Assembly (NCBI GenBank): GCA_013288075.1
Contig: JABDCQ010000003.1
Location: forward strand, 1 to 64,000
Direction of reading: 5' to 3'
Length of the DNA stretch: 64,000 bases
Origin: Chlamydiota bacterium
Lineage (GTDB): Bacteria > Chlamydiota > Chlamydiia > Chlamydiales > Rhabdochlamydiaceae
The notes beneath the pieces are model-generated. The model saw only the letters and a program-made list of their open reading frames with translations, did no database searches and had not been told where the DNA came from. How positions within the stretch are numbered: the stretch's first letter is position 1; each line of letters starts with the position of its first letter. Below, piece after piece: positions 1-10,114 of this stretch. The position numbers and the translations under genes are program-made.

Positions 1-244
1 AAAAACTTCCTAAAAGAGGTCTTGTCTCTAAGGTTTCTAAAACAGAAGGAATGGGGGCCTCTTCCGCTTTAAAGTTATAAGGCTCTACAAAAGAGTCTTT
101 TTTGCGCAAAATGTAGATGATCTTGTTTATAATCTTCTTTCTTTCTATATCAGAGGGGATCGCAACAAAATAAATAGGGGAAAGATGAGAAGGAAACGCC
201 TCTTTCAAATGCTTTTCAAAAGCTAAAACATTATTAAACTTCAC
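1..244 (-). CDS. partial CDS, DNA polymerase III delta subunit (HolA)-like N-terminus
   Basis: Open frame running off the window edge; manual translation from GTG at 244: VKFNNVLAFEKHLKEAFPSHLSPIYFVAIPSDIERKKIINKIIYILRKKDSF...; resembles the HolA N-terminus, tentative. Confidence 0.5.
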   Translation of the reverse strand, partial: MKFNNVLAFEKHLKEAFPSHLSPIYFVAIPSDIERKKIINKIIYILRKKDSFVEPYNFKAEEAPIPSVLETLETRPLLGSF

Positions 245-306
245 AAATCACCCTCTTTTTGACCAGTCTACTTGAACGCTCTATTTCCTAAACTTAAAAT
301 ATTTTA

Positions 307-335
307 TTGACAAACCCTTCTATTTATTATAGATT
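307..335 (+). promoter_or_regulatory. putative sigma66/sigma70-type promoter TTGACA-17-TAGATT upstream of histone-like ORF
   Basis: ttgaca at 307-312, tagatt at 330-335, 17 bp spacer, ORF ATG at 357. Confidence 0.45.
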
Positions 336-356
336 AAAGTCAGAAGGGGTGTCTAA

Positions 357-617
357 ATGATTAAGAAGTTAATTAAAAGAATAATGAAAAAACCGGCTAA
401 GAAGGTTGTGGCTAAAAAAGCTCTGCCTAAAAAAATCCCGGCTAAGAAAGCGCCTATCAAAAAACCTGTAAAAAAACCCTCCCCTCCAACCAAAAAACGT
501 ATGGAAGACAAATCTAAAGAAAAAATTTCTTACCCTATTAAAGGAAAATCTAAAAAAATTCTTACAGCAGAGGGCTGGAAACGCCTTATGATGGGAAAAG
601 ACAAGAAGCAAAAATAA
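357..617 (+). CDS. lysine/alanine/proline-rich histone H1-like (Hc-type) protein
   Basis: KKPAKKVVAKKALPKKIPAKKAPIKKPVKKPSPPTKKR low-complexity basic sequence like chlamydial Hc1/Hc2; RBS-like aga agg gg upstream. Confidence 0.7.
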   Translation: MIKKLIKRIMKKPAKKVVAKKALPKKIPAKKAPIKKPVKKPSPPTKKRMEDKSKEKISYPIKGKSKKILTAEGWKRLMMGKDKKQK

Positions 618-677
618 GTTCCTAAATAGGCCAAAATGTGATAAAAAGTAACCCTTAACTTAACTAAGGGGAATTTT

Positions 678-1583
678 ATGTCACACCAGAATCTTAAAGG
701 TAAAATTGCTTTTATCGCAGGCGTCGGCGACGATCAAGGATATGGGTTTGCTATCGCTAAGGCCCTAGCAGAAGCTGGAGCCACCATTCTGATTGGAACT
801 TGGACTCCTATGGTCAAGATCTTCACCCAGTCCTGGGAAATGGGGAAATTCGATGAATCCCGTAAACTCTCAAATAATTCCTTAATGCAATACGCAAAGC
901 TTTATGCTCTTGATGCCATGTTCGATACCCCAGAAGATGTCCCTCAAGACATTAAAGAAAATAAGCGCTACCAAGAGGCTTCTTGCTACACTATTTCCGA
1001 AGTAGCAGCCCAAGTAGCTAAAGATTTTGGAAAAATCGATATTCTTGTGCATTCTCTTGCTAACGGCCCTGAAGTGAAAAAAGCCCTTCTTGACACGTCA
1101 AGAAAAGGGTATTTAGCAGCCATTAGTTCGTCTGCTTATTCTTTTGTAAGTTTACTCGCTCACTTCGGTCCTTTTATGAATAAAGGGGGCTCCACAGTTT
1201 CTTTAACCTATATGGCTTCTGAAAAAGCTGTTCCAGGTTATGGAGGCGGCATGAGCTCTGCAAAAGCAGCCCTTGAAAGCGATACAAGAATGCTTGCTTG
1301 GGAAGCGGGAAGAAAATGGGAAATCCGTGTGAACACCATTTCTGCTGGCCCTCTAAGAAGTAGAGCCGCAAAAGCCATTGGCACAATTGATAGCATGATC
1401 GAGTACTCAAAAGCTAACGCTCCTTTAACTAAAGAGCTGATGGCTGAAGAAGTAGGATCTGCCGCTGCATTTCTCCTCTCCTCTATGGCATCGGCCATAA
1501 CAGGTGTCACCCTATACGTAGACAACGGCATGCACGCCATGGGCATGGCCATCGACAGCCCCGCCCTCAAACCCCAAGTCTAA
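678..1583 (+). CDS. fabI: enoyl-[acyl-carrier-protein] reductase (NADH)
   Basis: [37 protein letters not shown] Rossmann motif, Tyr/Lys active site region [41 protein letters not shown]. Confidence 0.93.
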   Translation: MSHQNLKGKIAFIAGVGDDQGYGFAIAKALAEAGATILIGTWTPMVKIFTQSWEMGKFDESRKLSNNSLMQYAKLYALDAMFDTPEDVPQDIKENKRYQEASCYTISEVAAQVAKDFGKIDILVHSLANGPEVKKALLDTSRKGYLAAISSSAYSFVSLLAHFGPFMNKGGSTVSLTYMASEKAVPGYGGGMSSAKAALESDTRMLAWEAGRKWEIRVNTISAGPLRSRAAKAIGTIDSMIEYSKANAPLTKELMAEEVGSAAAFLLSSMASAITGVTLYVDNGMHAMGMAIDSPALKPQV

Positions 1584-1586
1584 AGC

Positions 1587-1756
1587 AACAGAGAGGGTTT
1601 TTTTCTCTCTTCTCCCCCCTCTGTGGTTTCTTGTCTCTGTGGTTAATTCTTTGGCTAAGCTTAGATCTGCAAGAGGCTCGCATTTTTTTAACCACAGAGA
1701 CAAGAAACCACAGAGGAAGAAAGAGAGAGAGGGAGAGAAATTTATTCCTCTTTGTT
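1587..1756. repeat. palindromic intergenic repeat family, copy 1
   Basis: cctctgtggtttcttgtctctgtggttaa / ttaaccacagagacaagaaaccacagagg arms, outer ends aacagagag / ctctttgtt; loop attctttggctaagcttagatctgcaagaggctcgcattttttt. Confidence 0.9.
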
Positions 1757-2977
1757 TATAGAGAGGGTGAGGCTGAGGGTGCAGGCGAGGTCTCGCTTGA
1801 TGGTGCGGAGGGCGATTTGGGTATCGTAGGCTTCGAAGATGGTAGGATTGCGCGCCTGGTAGGGGCGGTTTGCATGGGAGATGTGGCCAAGAAAGCTTCC
1901 TTCTCCTGAGACTTTGTTGAAGGCAAGGCTTAAAGAGAAGCCTTTTGAGGCAATCTCTATTGGCTCTCCCAAACGAAATGTTGTTGCCTTAAGCTCTATG
2001 CTATTTTCTTCATGAAGGTTGCAAAAGCATTTTACTTCATACTCATCTTCAGCTGGCATCTCATTTGGCAAATGAAGCATAAGCTCAACTTCTCTCGCGT
2101 TTTCTTTTACAAGCTCTATGCGTCCTTTAGGGAATAAAGCTAAAGTATGTGTGACCTTTTCATCACCCCACCATAATTTAAAGCTATTTTCTTCTAGTTT
2201 AAAGGCGTAAAGGGGAACTTCAGAATTCTCTACTTCCATAATAACTGGTTGAATAAGCGCTGCGCGCAAATGCACAGGATGATCAGCAAGTGCCCTTTTA
2301 GAATAGGCATGAAAAACCTCTCCCATCCACAGATCAAAAAGAGTGACCTCAGGCTCCCCTTTTTCGTAATGCTGCTCTCCTATAAAGGCAAAAAAATGAG
2401 GATTCCAAAGTTCTTTTGCTTTTAAAAGCGCTTCTTTTAATTGAACTTCTGAGCGCATCTGTAAACCGATAAGATAGTTATTCCACTCAGAAAGAGTGCG
2501 GGGGCTCCATTCTTGAAGCTCTAAGGCAAAACAAAAGGCCTTGCTAAAAGGCTTTTCTGCGTGGGATTTAGCACTAAAAGCATCCATTTTCTCTATGGTA
2601 TTTTTAAGTCTTTCTTGAAGCTCTTTACCTAAAAGGGGGGCAGAGCTTTGTAATATCCAATAAAATACAGGGATAAGCTGCAAAGCGATGGATCTATCTC
2701 TACAAAGAGGGTACTCGTGCAAATAAAGAGGAAAATTCCCATCCACTTCAAAGGGTAAAAGTTTTTCGAGTAAAAGCTTCCCTTCCAAAACATTTTCGGT
2801 AAGGCGGCTCCTAAAAAGAGCTAACGCATAGCAAGCATTTTCAATAACGGGAATGGTTTCTTTAACATCTTGCTCCTCATAGCAATAATGCACAAAACCT
2901 GTGTGTTTACTCTTGCGTTTTTTGGCAGCTAAGAGATTAAGCTCTATCAGTTTTCTTTTGGTTTCTTCTTGGATCAT
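1742..2977 (-). CDS. conserved hypothetical protein (411 aa)
   Basis: long ORF, 4-bp overlap with upstream SDR gene; last residues NKEE* are encoded inside repeat copy 1. Confidence 0.8.
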   Translation of the reverse strand: MIQEETKRKLIELNLLAAKKRKSKHTGFVHYCYEEQDVKETIPVIENACYALALFRSRLTENVLEGKLLLEKLLPFEVDGNFPLYLHEYPLCRDRSIALQLIPVFYWILQSSAPLLGKELQERLKNTIEKMDAFSAKSHAEKPFSKAFCFALELQEWSPRTLSEWNNYLIGLQMRSEVQLKEALLKAKELWNPHFFAFIGEQHYEKGEPEVTLFDLWMGEVFHAYSKRALADHPVHLRAALIQPVIMEVENSEVPLYAFKLEENSFKLWWGDEKVTHTLALFPKGRIELVKENAREVELMLHLPNEMPAEDEYEVKCFCNLHEENSIELKATTFRLGEPIEIASKGFSLSLAFNKVSGEGSFLGHISHANRPYQARNPTIFEAYDTQIALRTIKRDLACTLSLTLSINKEE

Positions 2978-3660
2978 AATCTCTCTCCTCCTCCCACTTC
3001 AATGTTTTGTCCTGTAATATGAGCGCTCTCTTTTTGCAAGAGGAATAAAATCACGCGGCTTACCTCCTCTAAAGAGCAGCTTCTTTTCATAGGAAGCGTG
3101 CTTAAATCAGAGGGAAGATCTATAGAATTTTCTAAATGCCCAGGAGATACCATATTCACTGTGATTTTGTTTGGCGCAAGTTCTTTAGCAAGCGATTTTG
3201 TAAGCATATGAAGGCTAAGCTTAGTCATATTGTAAAGGGTCGCATAAGTATTAGCCCGAATGATATTTGCCCCTACCATCCCAAGATTAATGACCTGTTT
3301 AAGAGTAGGCATTAAAGCTTGGACCAAAGCTAAAGGCGCATTCACATTAACCTGAAAAAGATCTAAGGAAGAGGCCGGCGCTGTTTTAGTTGCAGGAGCA
3401 ATTAAATAGTTGCCTACATTATTAATAAGTGTTTCTGTTTCTTTAAAACGCGCTGCATATTCTTGAAGAAAAAGATCTACCCCTTCAAGAGTAGAAAAAT
3501 CTCCATAAATACTCTGGCCCCCAATTTCTTTAGCAAGTGCCTCCGCCTCTTTTTTGCTTGAGCGGTAGTGAATGACAACTTTCCTTCCCTCTTTGGCAAG
3601 AGATTTTGCAATATGAGCACCAAGTCTTAAGGCTCCTCCCGTAACAAGCGTATAACTCAC
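2974..3660 (-). CDS. SDR-family oxidoreductase
   Basis: TGGALRLGAHIAKSLAKEGRKVVIHYRSS, NVGNY, Y-x3-K (YNMTKLSL), VNMVSPGHLENS. Confidence 0.88.
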   Translation of the reverse strand: MSYTLVTGGALRLGAHIAKSLAKEGRKVVIHYRSSKKEAEALAKEIGGQSIYGDFSTLEGVDLFLQEYAARFKETETLINNVGNYLIAPATKTAPASSLDLFQVNVNAPLALVQALMPTLKQVINLGMVGANIIRANTYATLYNMTKLSLHMLTKSLAKELAPNKITVNMVSPGHLENSIDLPSDLSTLPMKRSCSLEEVSRVILFLLQKESAHITGQNIEVGGGERL

Positions 3661-4496
3661 TTTCTTACCGCCTCTTTTAATGCGTCAATAATTCCTAGTT
3701 TAGATGCAGAAGCGGCTATAATATCGGCGTGATTCTTAAGCTCTTCCGGCCCCGTTTCCATACCAATTGCGATATCTGCCACATCAAGCATCGTAATGTC
3801 GTTTAAATCATCTCCTGCAGCAATCACCTTACCTCTTTCTTGGGTGAGCGCTATGATTCTTTCTAAAGCATGTCCTTTTGTGGCCTTCGCACTTGTTACA
3901 AGATTTAAGTAATGCTTTCTTGAAATAGGATCTTTGATAAGTGTCACATGTAAATCGGCATGCTTACTTAAAAGATCGTGCAGCCTCATCATTTTTTCTT
4001 CTGTACCGATACACTTAATCAGAGGAAATTCTAAACCCTTTTCAAAATCAAACGACTCTACAGCTTTCCAAGGCTCCGGAGTTAAGTTTTTTAAAAGAAC
4101 TAAATAATCTAAAAACTCTTTAGAGAATTTTTTAGGTCTGTAATAGCAAAAATCCCCTTCTGCATACCCTGAATAAATCACAAAATCTTCTTTTTCATGC
4201 GTGTAGGCATCTTCTAGAATGGCAATGGTTTTATCTGTTAAGTAAGAGCGACTTATAAGTTTTTTAGAAGGCATCTCTAAAATATCTGCCCCATGCTGCA
4301 CAGCAAAATAATAAGGAACACCCAAAGCTTTTAGCGCGTTATGGCCAAAAGCAAAGGTTCTGCCTGTAATAAAAAAGAGCTTCCAGCCCTCATCATGAAG
4401 CGTTTCTAGGTAGGTCACAACTTCTTTAGGGATGCTGTTGATGTTATCCGTAATTGTCCCATCAATATCAAGAGCAATCCATCCTTTATGCTTCAT
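3657..4496 (-). CDS. HAD-superfamily hydrolase (Cof-like)
   Basis: LDIDGTITDN, FITGRTFAF, K...TKGHALERI, AAGDDLNDITML. Confidence 0.88.
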   Translation of the reverse strand: MKHKGWIALDIDGTITDNINSIPKEVVTYLETLHDEGWKLFFITGRTFAFGHNALKALGVPYYFAVQHGADILEMPSKKLISRSYLTDKTIAILEDAYTHEKEDFVIYSGYAEGDFCYYRPKKFSKEFLDYLVLLKNLTPEPWKAVESFDFEKGLEFPLIKCIGTEEKMMRLHDLLSKHADLHVTLIKDPISRKHYLNLVTSAKATKGHALERIIALTQERGKVIAAGDDLNDITMLDVADIAIGMETGPEELKNHADIIAASASKLGIIDALKEAVRK

Positions 4497-4552
4497 AAAA
4501 AACCTCTACCCTGTATACTCCAAAAAAAGAAGAGTATACCTTACTTAATAAA

Positions 4553-5026
4553 ATGAGACCAGCGATGAAAAAAATTATAACTACGTTCTCTTTACTACTT
4601 TGTACTTTTAGCCTTACTTTATGCGGAGCTCCAAGTGACCCGGCTCCTATAAAAGCAACGCCTGTAGAAGAGACAGTAAGAGCTACCCCCCTTACCCCTG
4701 AGCCTTCCCCTCCCATCCAAGAGCCTACTCAAATCGCAGATAAACTCCCCTCTTATGAACACGCCTTTATAAAAATGCTTTTATCTCTTGGCGCGCTGCT
4801 TGTCCTTATCTTTTTAACAGTATGGGCCCTCAAACGTTTATCTTCTGGCAGACTAAAATTTATGAATAACGCCCTTGCCATTAAAATCCTGGAAAAAAGG
4901 TCTCTAAGCCCAAAATCCGTGCTTTATCTCGTAGAAGTATCAGGCAAAAAAGTCCTCATCGCCGAATCCCAGCTAGAAATAAAGCGCCTCATGGAAGTAG
5001 AAGAAATCATCGAAACCGACCAATAA
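4553..5026 (+). CDS. FliO-like membrane protein
   Basis: signal peptide, Pro-rich linker, single TM KMLLSLGALLVLIFLTVWALKRLS followed by IKILEKRSLSPKSVLYLVEVSGKKVLIAES, typical FliO layout; start may be 4565. Confidence 0.65.
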   Translation: MRPAMKKIITTFSLLLCTFSLTLCGAPSDPAPIKATPVEETVRATPLTPEPSPPIQEPTQIADKLPSYEHAFIKMLLSLGALLVLIFLTVWALKRLSSGRLKFMNNALAIKILEKRSLSPKSVLYLVEVSGKKVLIAESQLEIKRLMEVEEIIETDQ

Positions 5027-5028
5027 CT

Positions 5029-5203
5029 CATAAGATGAACAAAGAGGCTTTTCTCTCTTTCTTTCTTCCTCTGTGGTTTCTTCCCTCTGTGGTTAAAAAA
5101 AATGCAAGTCTTTGCGTGCTTAAGTGTTAGTCAAAGAATTAACCACAGAGACAAGAAACCACAGAGGAAGAAAGAGAGAGAGAACCTCTTTGTTTATCTT
5201 ATG
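5029..5203. repeat. palindromic intergenic repeat family, copy 2
   Basis: cctctgtggtttcttccctctgtggtt ... ttaaccacagagacaagaaaccacagagg; arms extend outward to cataagatgaacaaagagg / cctctttgtttatcttatg. Confidence 0.9.
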
Positions 5204-5205
5204 AT

Positions 5206-6141
5206 TTAAGCTTCTGCGAATTTGAGGTGGTTTTTTTCCAAAATAGTGCGGAGATTATCCTTTAAATCTACAATCTTGATATGGTCTGTATCTTCGATGT
5301 TCCCTCTAGACTGGAAGCACCAGGCCAAATAAAAGGCATTGGCTTTACGCGCTGCATTCCAATACACCTTAAATGTGTTTTGTTTAGAACGCTCTGCCTG
5401 TAATTCCGTAATTAGAGTAGGAATTTTATCTATATTTTCTTTTTTATCTAGATCAATACCTTTTGATTCTAGGAAGGATAAAAACTTCATCCCATTATAA
5501 GATTCCAATAGATCGGCCGTTCCCTTAATCTCTGAAAAATTATTTAGATATTGTAGATTAAACTTAACTCTACAGTAGTTTCTATAACCCTCTTCATTCC
5601 TAAAGTCTTCTTCGTAGGTCTTACCATGCATCCACATTAGATTGATAGCGCTTAAAAGCTCTCTTCCTTCTTTAGCACAAAATTGTGTAAAAATAACCCC
5701 TAAAGTGACAGCTAGAATAAAAAACACGTCTTTTACAGCATTAAACACATTTTCAAGAATGCTAACCGGAATATCGAAAAAAATCCTTTTTGCCAAATAA
5801 GCAGCAGCTTTTAAGCCCCCCTTATCAGCAATATCTCCTTTAAGCTCGGCAAAAGCATTATAAGCAATAGCGCAAATATCGTAAGGAATGCGCAGCACAT
5901 GCCAAGCCTTCATGGCTGTTCCATATAAGGGATAAACAAGAGCCAAACAATTATCAATTGTTTTTATGTTAGAGTCATCCTCAAAGAAAAACAGATTACC
6001 GCTTCTAGTATTAAGCACATAATCCACTTTAGCTGTAGCACCATCTAGATACGTCTTTTTAACAGTCACTCTCTGCCATTTGTTCTCATCACAACATCCT
6101 GTATAAGGAGTAAAAGGAGATCTAACACATAAAGAAGACAT
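5206..6141 (-). CDS. hypothetical protein with hydrophobic segments (311 aa)
   Basis: ORF; hydrophobic stretch VFFILAVTLGVIFTQF; no family recognised. Confidence 0.75.
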   Translation of the reverse strand: MSSLCVRSPFTPYTGCCDENKWQRVTVKKTYLDGATAKVDYVLNTRSGNLFFFEDDSNIKTIDNCLALVYPLYGTAMKAWHVLRIPYDICAIAYNAFAELKGDIADKGGLKAAAYLAKRIFFDIPVSILENVFNAVKDVFFILAVTLGVIFTQFCAKEGRELLSAINLMWMHGKTYEEDFRNEEGYRNYCRVKFNLQYLNNFSEIKGTADLLESYNGMKFLSFLESKGIDLDKKENIDKIPTLITELQAERSKQNTFKVYWNAARKANAFYLAWCFQSRGNIEDTDHIKIVDLKDNLRTILEKNHLKFAEA

Positions 6142-6206
6142 AATTAACCTAAATTAATTTTAATACACCCATTATACAACAAACAATAATATCTATCTAT
6201 ATCTAC

Positions 6207-6379
6207 AACAAAGAGAAGGTAAATTTTTCTCTCTTTTTCTTCCTCTGTGGTTTCTTGTCTCTGTGGTTAATTCTTTGGCTAAGCTTAAGCCAAGCAAAGA
6301 CTTGCATTTTTTTTAACCACAGAGGTAAGAAACCACAGAGGGGGGAGAAGAGAGGAAGAGAAATTCACCCTCTCTGTTT
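6207..6379. repeat. palindromic intergenic repeat family, copy 3
   Basis: cctctgtggtttcttgtctctgtggttaattctttggctaagc ... ttaaccacagaggtaagaaaccacagagg. Confidence 0.9.
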
Positions 6380-6563
6380 CACTGGTGGGGGCGACTGAGG
6401 ATTTCGTGGAAGAGCATGTAGTCTTTAAAAGAAAATTTACCTCTTTTCAAGAATTTACTTGCACGCGTCTCTTTTTTATCTAAAGAGATATCGTAAGGAT
6501 TTTCCACCCTCTCTTCCTTTCCATAGAAAGAGGGGTTCTTTTCTTCTTTTTTCATGAGTGAGC

Positions 6564-7580
6564 CTACTTTTCATCCTCTTTTGCAAGAGATTTTCTCATT
6601 TCTGTATCGGCATGAAGGTTTTTAAGCTTGTAGTAGTCCATAACGCCTAAATTCCCCATTCTAAATGCTTCTGATATCGCTAAAGGAATTTGAGCTTCTG
6701 CCTCTACAACTTTTGCTTGCATCTCTTTAATTTTAGCTGAGTTTTCTTGCTCCATTGCAACTGCCATGGCGCGTCTTTCTTCTGCTTTTGCTTGCGCTAC
6801 ACGTTTTTGAGATTCTGCTTGGTCAGCTCTAAGTTTCGCTCCAATATTCTCTCCAATGCTAATGTCTGCAATATCAATAGATAAAATCTCAAAAGCTGTT
6901 TGCGCATCAAGCCCTCTTTCTAGCACAAGACGGGAAATTCTTTGAGGAGAAGCTAAAACATCTGAATGCGTTTCAGATGAACCAATTGCATTGACTATCC
7001 CTTCCCCTACCCTTGCAATGATTGTTTCTTCTGTAGCACCACCAACTAATTGCTGAATATTGGTACGCACAGTCACGCGCGCTCTACACTTCACCTGAAT
7101 TCCATCTTTAGCAACAGCTGTAATGTACTGGCCATGCTTATCATCTGGGCAATCGATCACCTTAGGATTTACAGAGGTCTTTACCGCATCTAGCATATCT
7201 CTTCCTGCAAGGTCAATGGCTGTTGCCTGGCGCCATCCAAGAGGGATGTTTGCCTTATCAGCTGCAATAAGGGCACGCACCACGTTGTGAATATTTCCTC
7301 CGGCTAGAAAGTGGGTCTCTAAATCGGGCACCGTCACTTCCTTTAAGCCTGCTTTAAAAGCACTAATATAAGCATTCACAATAATGCGCGCCGGGATCTT
7401 CCGCATGGACATTCCCATAATATTAAATAAAGAAATAGGGGTCCCTGAAACAAAAGCCTGAAACCATAGGCCTATAAATTTACCCAAAATCGTAATCACG
7501 ATAATTCCCATGATAGCAAGGGCAAAAAAGAGCAAGTAAACACCTGCTGACACATCAACTTCCGCTAAAATATTACGCAT
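6564..7580 (-). CDS. floA: flotillin-like protein FloA
   Basis: [57 protein letters not shown]; partner of NfeD-like ORF. Confidence 0.92.
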   Translation of the reverse strand: MRNILAEVDVSAGVYLLFFALAIMGIIVITILGKFIGLWFQAFVSGTPISLFNIMGMSMRKIPARIIVNAYISAFKAGLKEVTVPDLETHFLAGGNIHNVVRALIAADKANIPLGWRQATAIDLAGRDMLDAVKTSVNPKVIDCPDDKHGQYITAVAKDGIQVKCRARVTVRTNIQQLVGGATEETIIARVGEGIVNAIGSSETHSDVLASPQRISRLVLERGLDAQTAFEILSIDIADISIGENIGAKLRADQAESQKRVAQAKAEERRAMAVAMEQENSAKIKEMQAKVVEAEAQIPLAISEAFRMGNLGVMDYYKLKNLHADTEMRKSLAKEDEK

Positions 7581-8053
7581 TATAAATTCTCCTCAGTTTG
7601 AACAATAAAGTAACCACCTTGACCATCGATAATTTTCACTTTAGTATTTTTAGTGATATACCCTGATTTAGAAACAGCTTGGAACTGCACTCCGTCTACA
7701 AGAATATGTCCAGAAGGCTTAAGATCGGTTGCTGCGAGAGCCGTTTTACCAATAAGCGTTCTGTCTATAGAACTTGCAAAAAAACCTTCTTGATCTTTTT
7801 TTAAATAAAAACTGTTTTTAGCCCCTGACATCTTAATCTTTTTTAAAGCTAAGTTACAGGTATAAACAACAAGAATAAATAAAATAACTAAGAAGATAGA
7901 TATCGGAATAAGACCTGTTGTATTAGCTAGAAAAAGTCCAATGCTAAAAATAAGAAGTAAACCTCCCCCAATGCCTAAAATCCAGCCGGGAAGAAAAAAC
8001 TCTAGATAGATAAAAATAAGCCCTAAAATAGCTAAACAGATCGAAAAAATCAT
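7580..8053 (-). CDS. NfeD-like membrane protein
   Basis: N-terminal TM segments plus C-terminal OB-like [51 protein letters not shown]; overlaps floA. Confidence 0.88.
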   Translation of the reverse strand: MIFSICLAILGLIFIYLEFFLPGWILGIGGGLLLIFSIGLFLANTTGLIPISIFLVILFILVVYTCNLALKKIKMSGAKNSFYLKKDQEGFFASSIDRTLIGKTALAATDLKPSGHILVDGVQFQAVSKSGYITKNTKVKIIDGQGGYFIVQTEENL

Positions 8054-8187
8054 ATCTACTGATCCTCACAGGTTTTTCCCCTTCAGATGGTAATAGGGAA
8101 TGGCTTTGCCTGCAAGAAGCAAATAAAACTCTTTATTTTTTCTTAAAAAATCTTTAGCATTTATTTTATAAACCAAGGAGACTTCCC

Positions 8188-8601
8188 ATGACCCCTTCTG
8201 CCTCTTCAGACAATCTACCTATTTATAGAGCTCTTTCTGGAATAACCCAAACGCAAGCCATAAAAAAAGCTTTTTGGGAAACAGAAGGAAGCGATAAAGC
8301 AACCGCAAATCTCCAAGCCCTAATAGACAAAGTCCTATCTTTTCAAACAATTTATAAGGACTTTGCACAAAGAGAGGTTGAAGAACTTCTAAAGCACCTC
8401 TCTTCTATGCAAAACATTTATCACTCAGAAGCTCCCCTCCTGAGCAAAATAGTCCCTATTTATACAGCAGGCACACCCGAAGAAAAACAAAAAGCCAATA
8501 CATTAATAAAAAAAATAGAAGAAGCCTATGAAGGAACCACAAAAGCCCTAGAAACCCTAAGAAAACTAAAACCCCTCCGCCCCGCCTCCATCAGCCAGTA
8601 A
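8188..8601 (+). CDS. hypothetical protein (137 aa)
   Basis: ORF; stop TAA forms the first bases of repeat copy 4. Confidence 0.6.
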   Translation: MTPSASSDNLPIYRALSGITQTQAIKKAFWETEGSDKATANLQALIDKVLSFQTIYKDFAQREVEELLKHLSSMQNIYHSEAPLLSKIVPIYTAGTPEEKQKANTLIKKIEEAYEGTTKALETLRKLKPLRPASISQ

Positions 8602-8772
8602 CAAAGAGAAATAAATTTTTTCTCTCTCTTTCTTCCTCTGTGGTTTCTTGTCTCTGTGGTTAAAAAAATGCGAGCCTCTTGCAGCTCTAAGCTTAGCCAA
8701 AGAATTAACCACAGAGACAAGAAACCACAGAGGGGGGAGGGAGGGGAGAGAAAAATTTCACCCTCCTTGTTA
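8599..8772. repeat. palindromic intergenic repeat family, copy 4
   Basis: taacaaagag ... cctctgtggtttcttgtctctgtggttaa ... ttaaccacagagacaagaaaccacagagg ... ctccttgtta; loop is the reverse complement of the copy 1 loop. Confidence 0.92.
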
Positions 8773-10050
8773 TCTTGCTTTGATGAATTCGAGGATGGCT
8801 TCTTTGGTTTTCTCTAGGTTTTCGTCCGTGTGGGCAATGGAGACGAAGGAGGTTTCGTATTGGCAAGGAGGGATGTAAATCCCTTTATCTAAAAGGTGGA
8901 GGAAAAACTTTTTAAACATCTCTTCATCTAGCTTTTTGCACTCTTCCTTAGTGGTAATTGCCTCTACCCCCCAAAAGATGGTGAACATAGAGCCTTGCCT
9001 TTGAAGGCAACCCCTCTTGGTTTCTTTAAGGGCCTTTTCTATAGGGAGAAATAGCTTATCTGCCTTTTGTTGCAGCTTTTCATAAAAGCCCTCTTTAGCT
9101 ATCTCTTTTAAAGTGGCAAGGCCCGCTTGCATCGCAACAGGGTTTCCCGATAAAGTTCCTGCCTGATACACCTCTCCTAAAGGAGATAAAAGATCCATGA
9201 TCTCTTTTTTTGCTCCAAAGGCAGCCGCCGGAAAGCCTCCCCCTATGATTTTCCCAAAGCAGGTGATATCAGGTGTGATCCCATACAAATCTTGGGCACC
9301 TTTTAAACCCACTCTAAACCCTGTAATCACTTCATCAAAAATCAAAAGAGCGCCTTGTTTCTCCGTTTCTCTTTTAAGTGTTTCTAAAAATTCTTTAGAA
9401 CCTGCAACAACGCCCATATTTCCAGCTATGGGCTCAACAATGACTGCTGCAATATCTTTATGTACTTCAAAACACTCTTTAACAGCTTTAACATCATTAA
9501 ACGGTAAAAGAAGGGTGTCTTTAATCATCTCTGCAGAAATGCCTTTAGAAGAAGCTTGAGAATTTAGGCGGATAACCCCTGAGCCTGCCTGAACAAGCAA
9601 AGAATCGTGATGCCCATGGTAGTTGCCTATAAATTTAATAATTTTATTTTTTCCTGTAAAACCCTTAGCTAGCCTAAGCGCGCTCATCGTCGCTTCTGTC
9701 CCTGTAGAGACAAAGCGGATTTTTTCAATGGAGGGAATAAGTTTTACAATAAACGCGGCAATTTCTTTTTCTATTTTGGTTGTTATTCCAAAAGAAGATC
9801 CTTTAGAGATTTGAGCTTTAGCAGCTTTTACAACTGAGGGGTGCGCATGCCCTAAAATGAGGGGGCCCCAGCTTCCGCAATAATCAATAAAGGCATTCCC
9901 ATCTTCATCCCAAATGGTATCTCCTTTGCCCTTCGCTACGACTAAAGGAGGAATTCCCATATCAAAAAAAGCTCTAACAGGAGAATTAACGCCTCCAGGA
10001 ATCACCTTGCTTGACGCCTCATAAATGCGCAGGCTTTTTTTTCTTTCCAT
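8770..10050 (-). CDS. hemL: glutamate-1-semialdehyde 2,1-aminomutase
   Basis: SSKVIPGGVNSPVRAF, FVSTGTEATMSALRLAKGFTGK, FDEVITGFRVG, YQAGTLSGNPVAMQAGLATL; start set to MERKKS at 10050. Confidence 0.95.
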   Translation of the reverse strand: MERKKSLRIYEASSKVIPGGVNSPVRAFFDMGIPPLVVAKGKGDTIWDEDGNAFIDYCGSWGPLILGHAHPSVVKAAKAQISKGSSFGITTKIEKEIAAFIVKLIPSIEKIRFVSTGTEATMSALRLAKGFTGKNKIIKFIGNYHGHHDSLLVQAGSGVIRLNSQASSKGISAEMIKDTLLLPFNDVKAVKECFEVHKDIAAVIVEPIAGNMGVVAGSKEFLETLKRETEKQGALLIFDEVITGFRVGLKGAQDLYGITPDITCFGKIIGGGFPAAAFGAKKEIMDLLSPLGEVYQAGTLSGNPVAMQAGLATLKEIAKEGFYEKLQQKADKLFLPIEKALKETKRGCLQRQGSMFTIFWGVEAITTKEECKKLDEEMFKKFFLHLLDKGIYIPPCQYETSFVSIAHTDENLEKTKEAILEFIKAR

Positions 10051-10114
10051 TGACTCTCTCCTTTTAGTTGGGCAAAATAGGTTTCTACATCGAGTAAAAC
10101 ATACGATACTATAA

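Noticed and set aside
1512-1909. ORFs such as MSLWLILWLSLDLQEARIFLTTETRNHRGRKRERE at 1512-1703, 1631-1909, 8526-8720, 8648-8878 and 31672-31875
   Set aside because: They are translations of the palindromic repeat (TTETRNHRG is CCACAGAG... read in frame), recur in both orientations and have no independent coding support.
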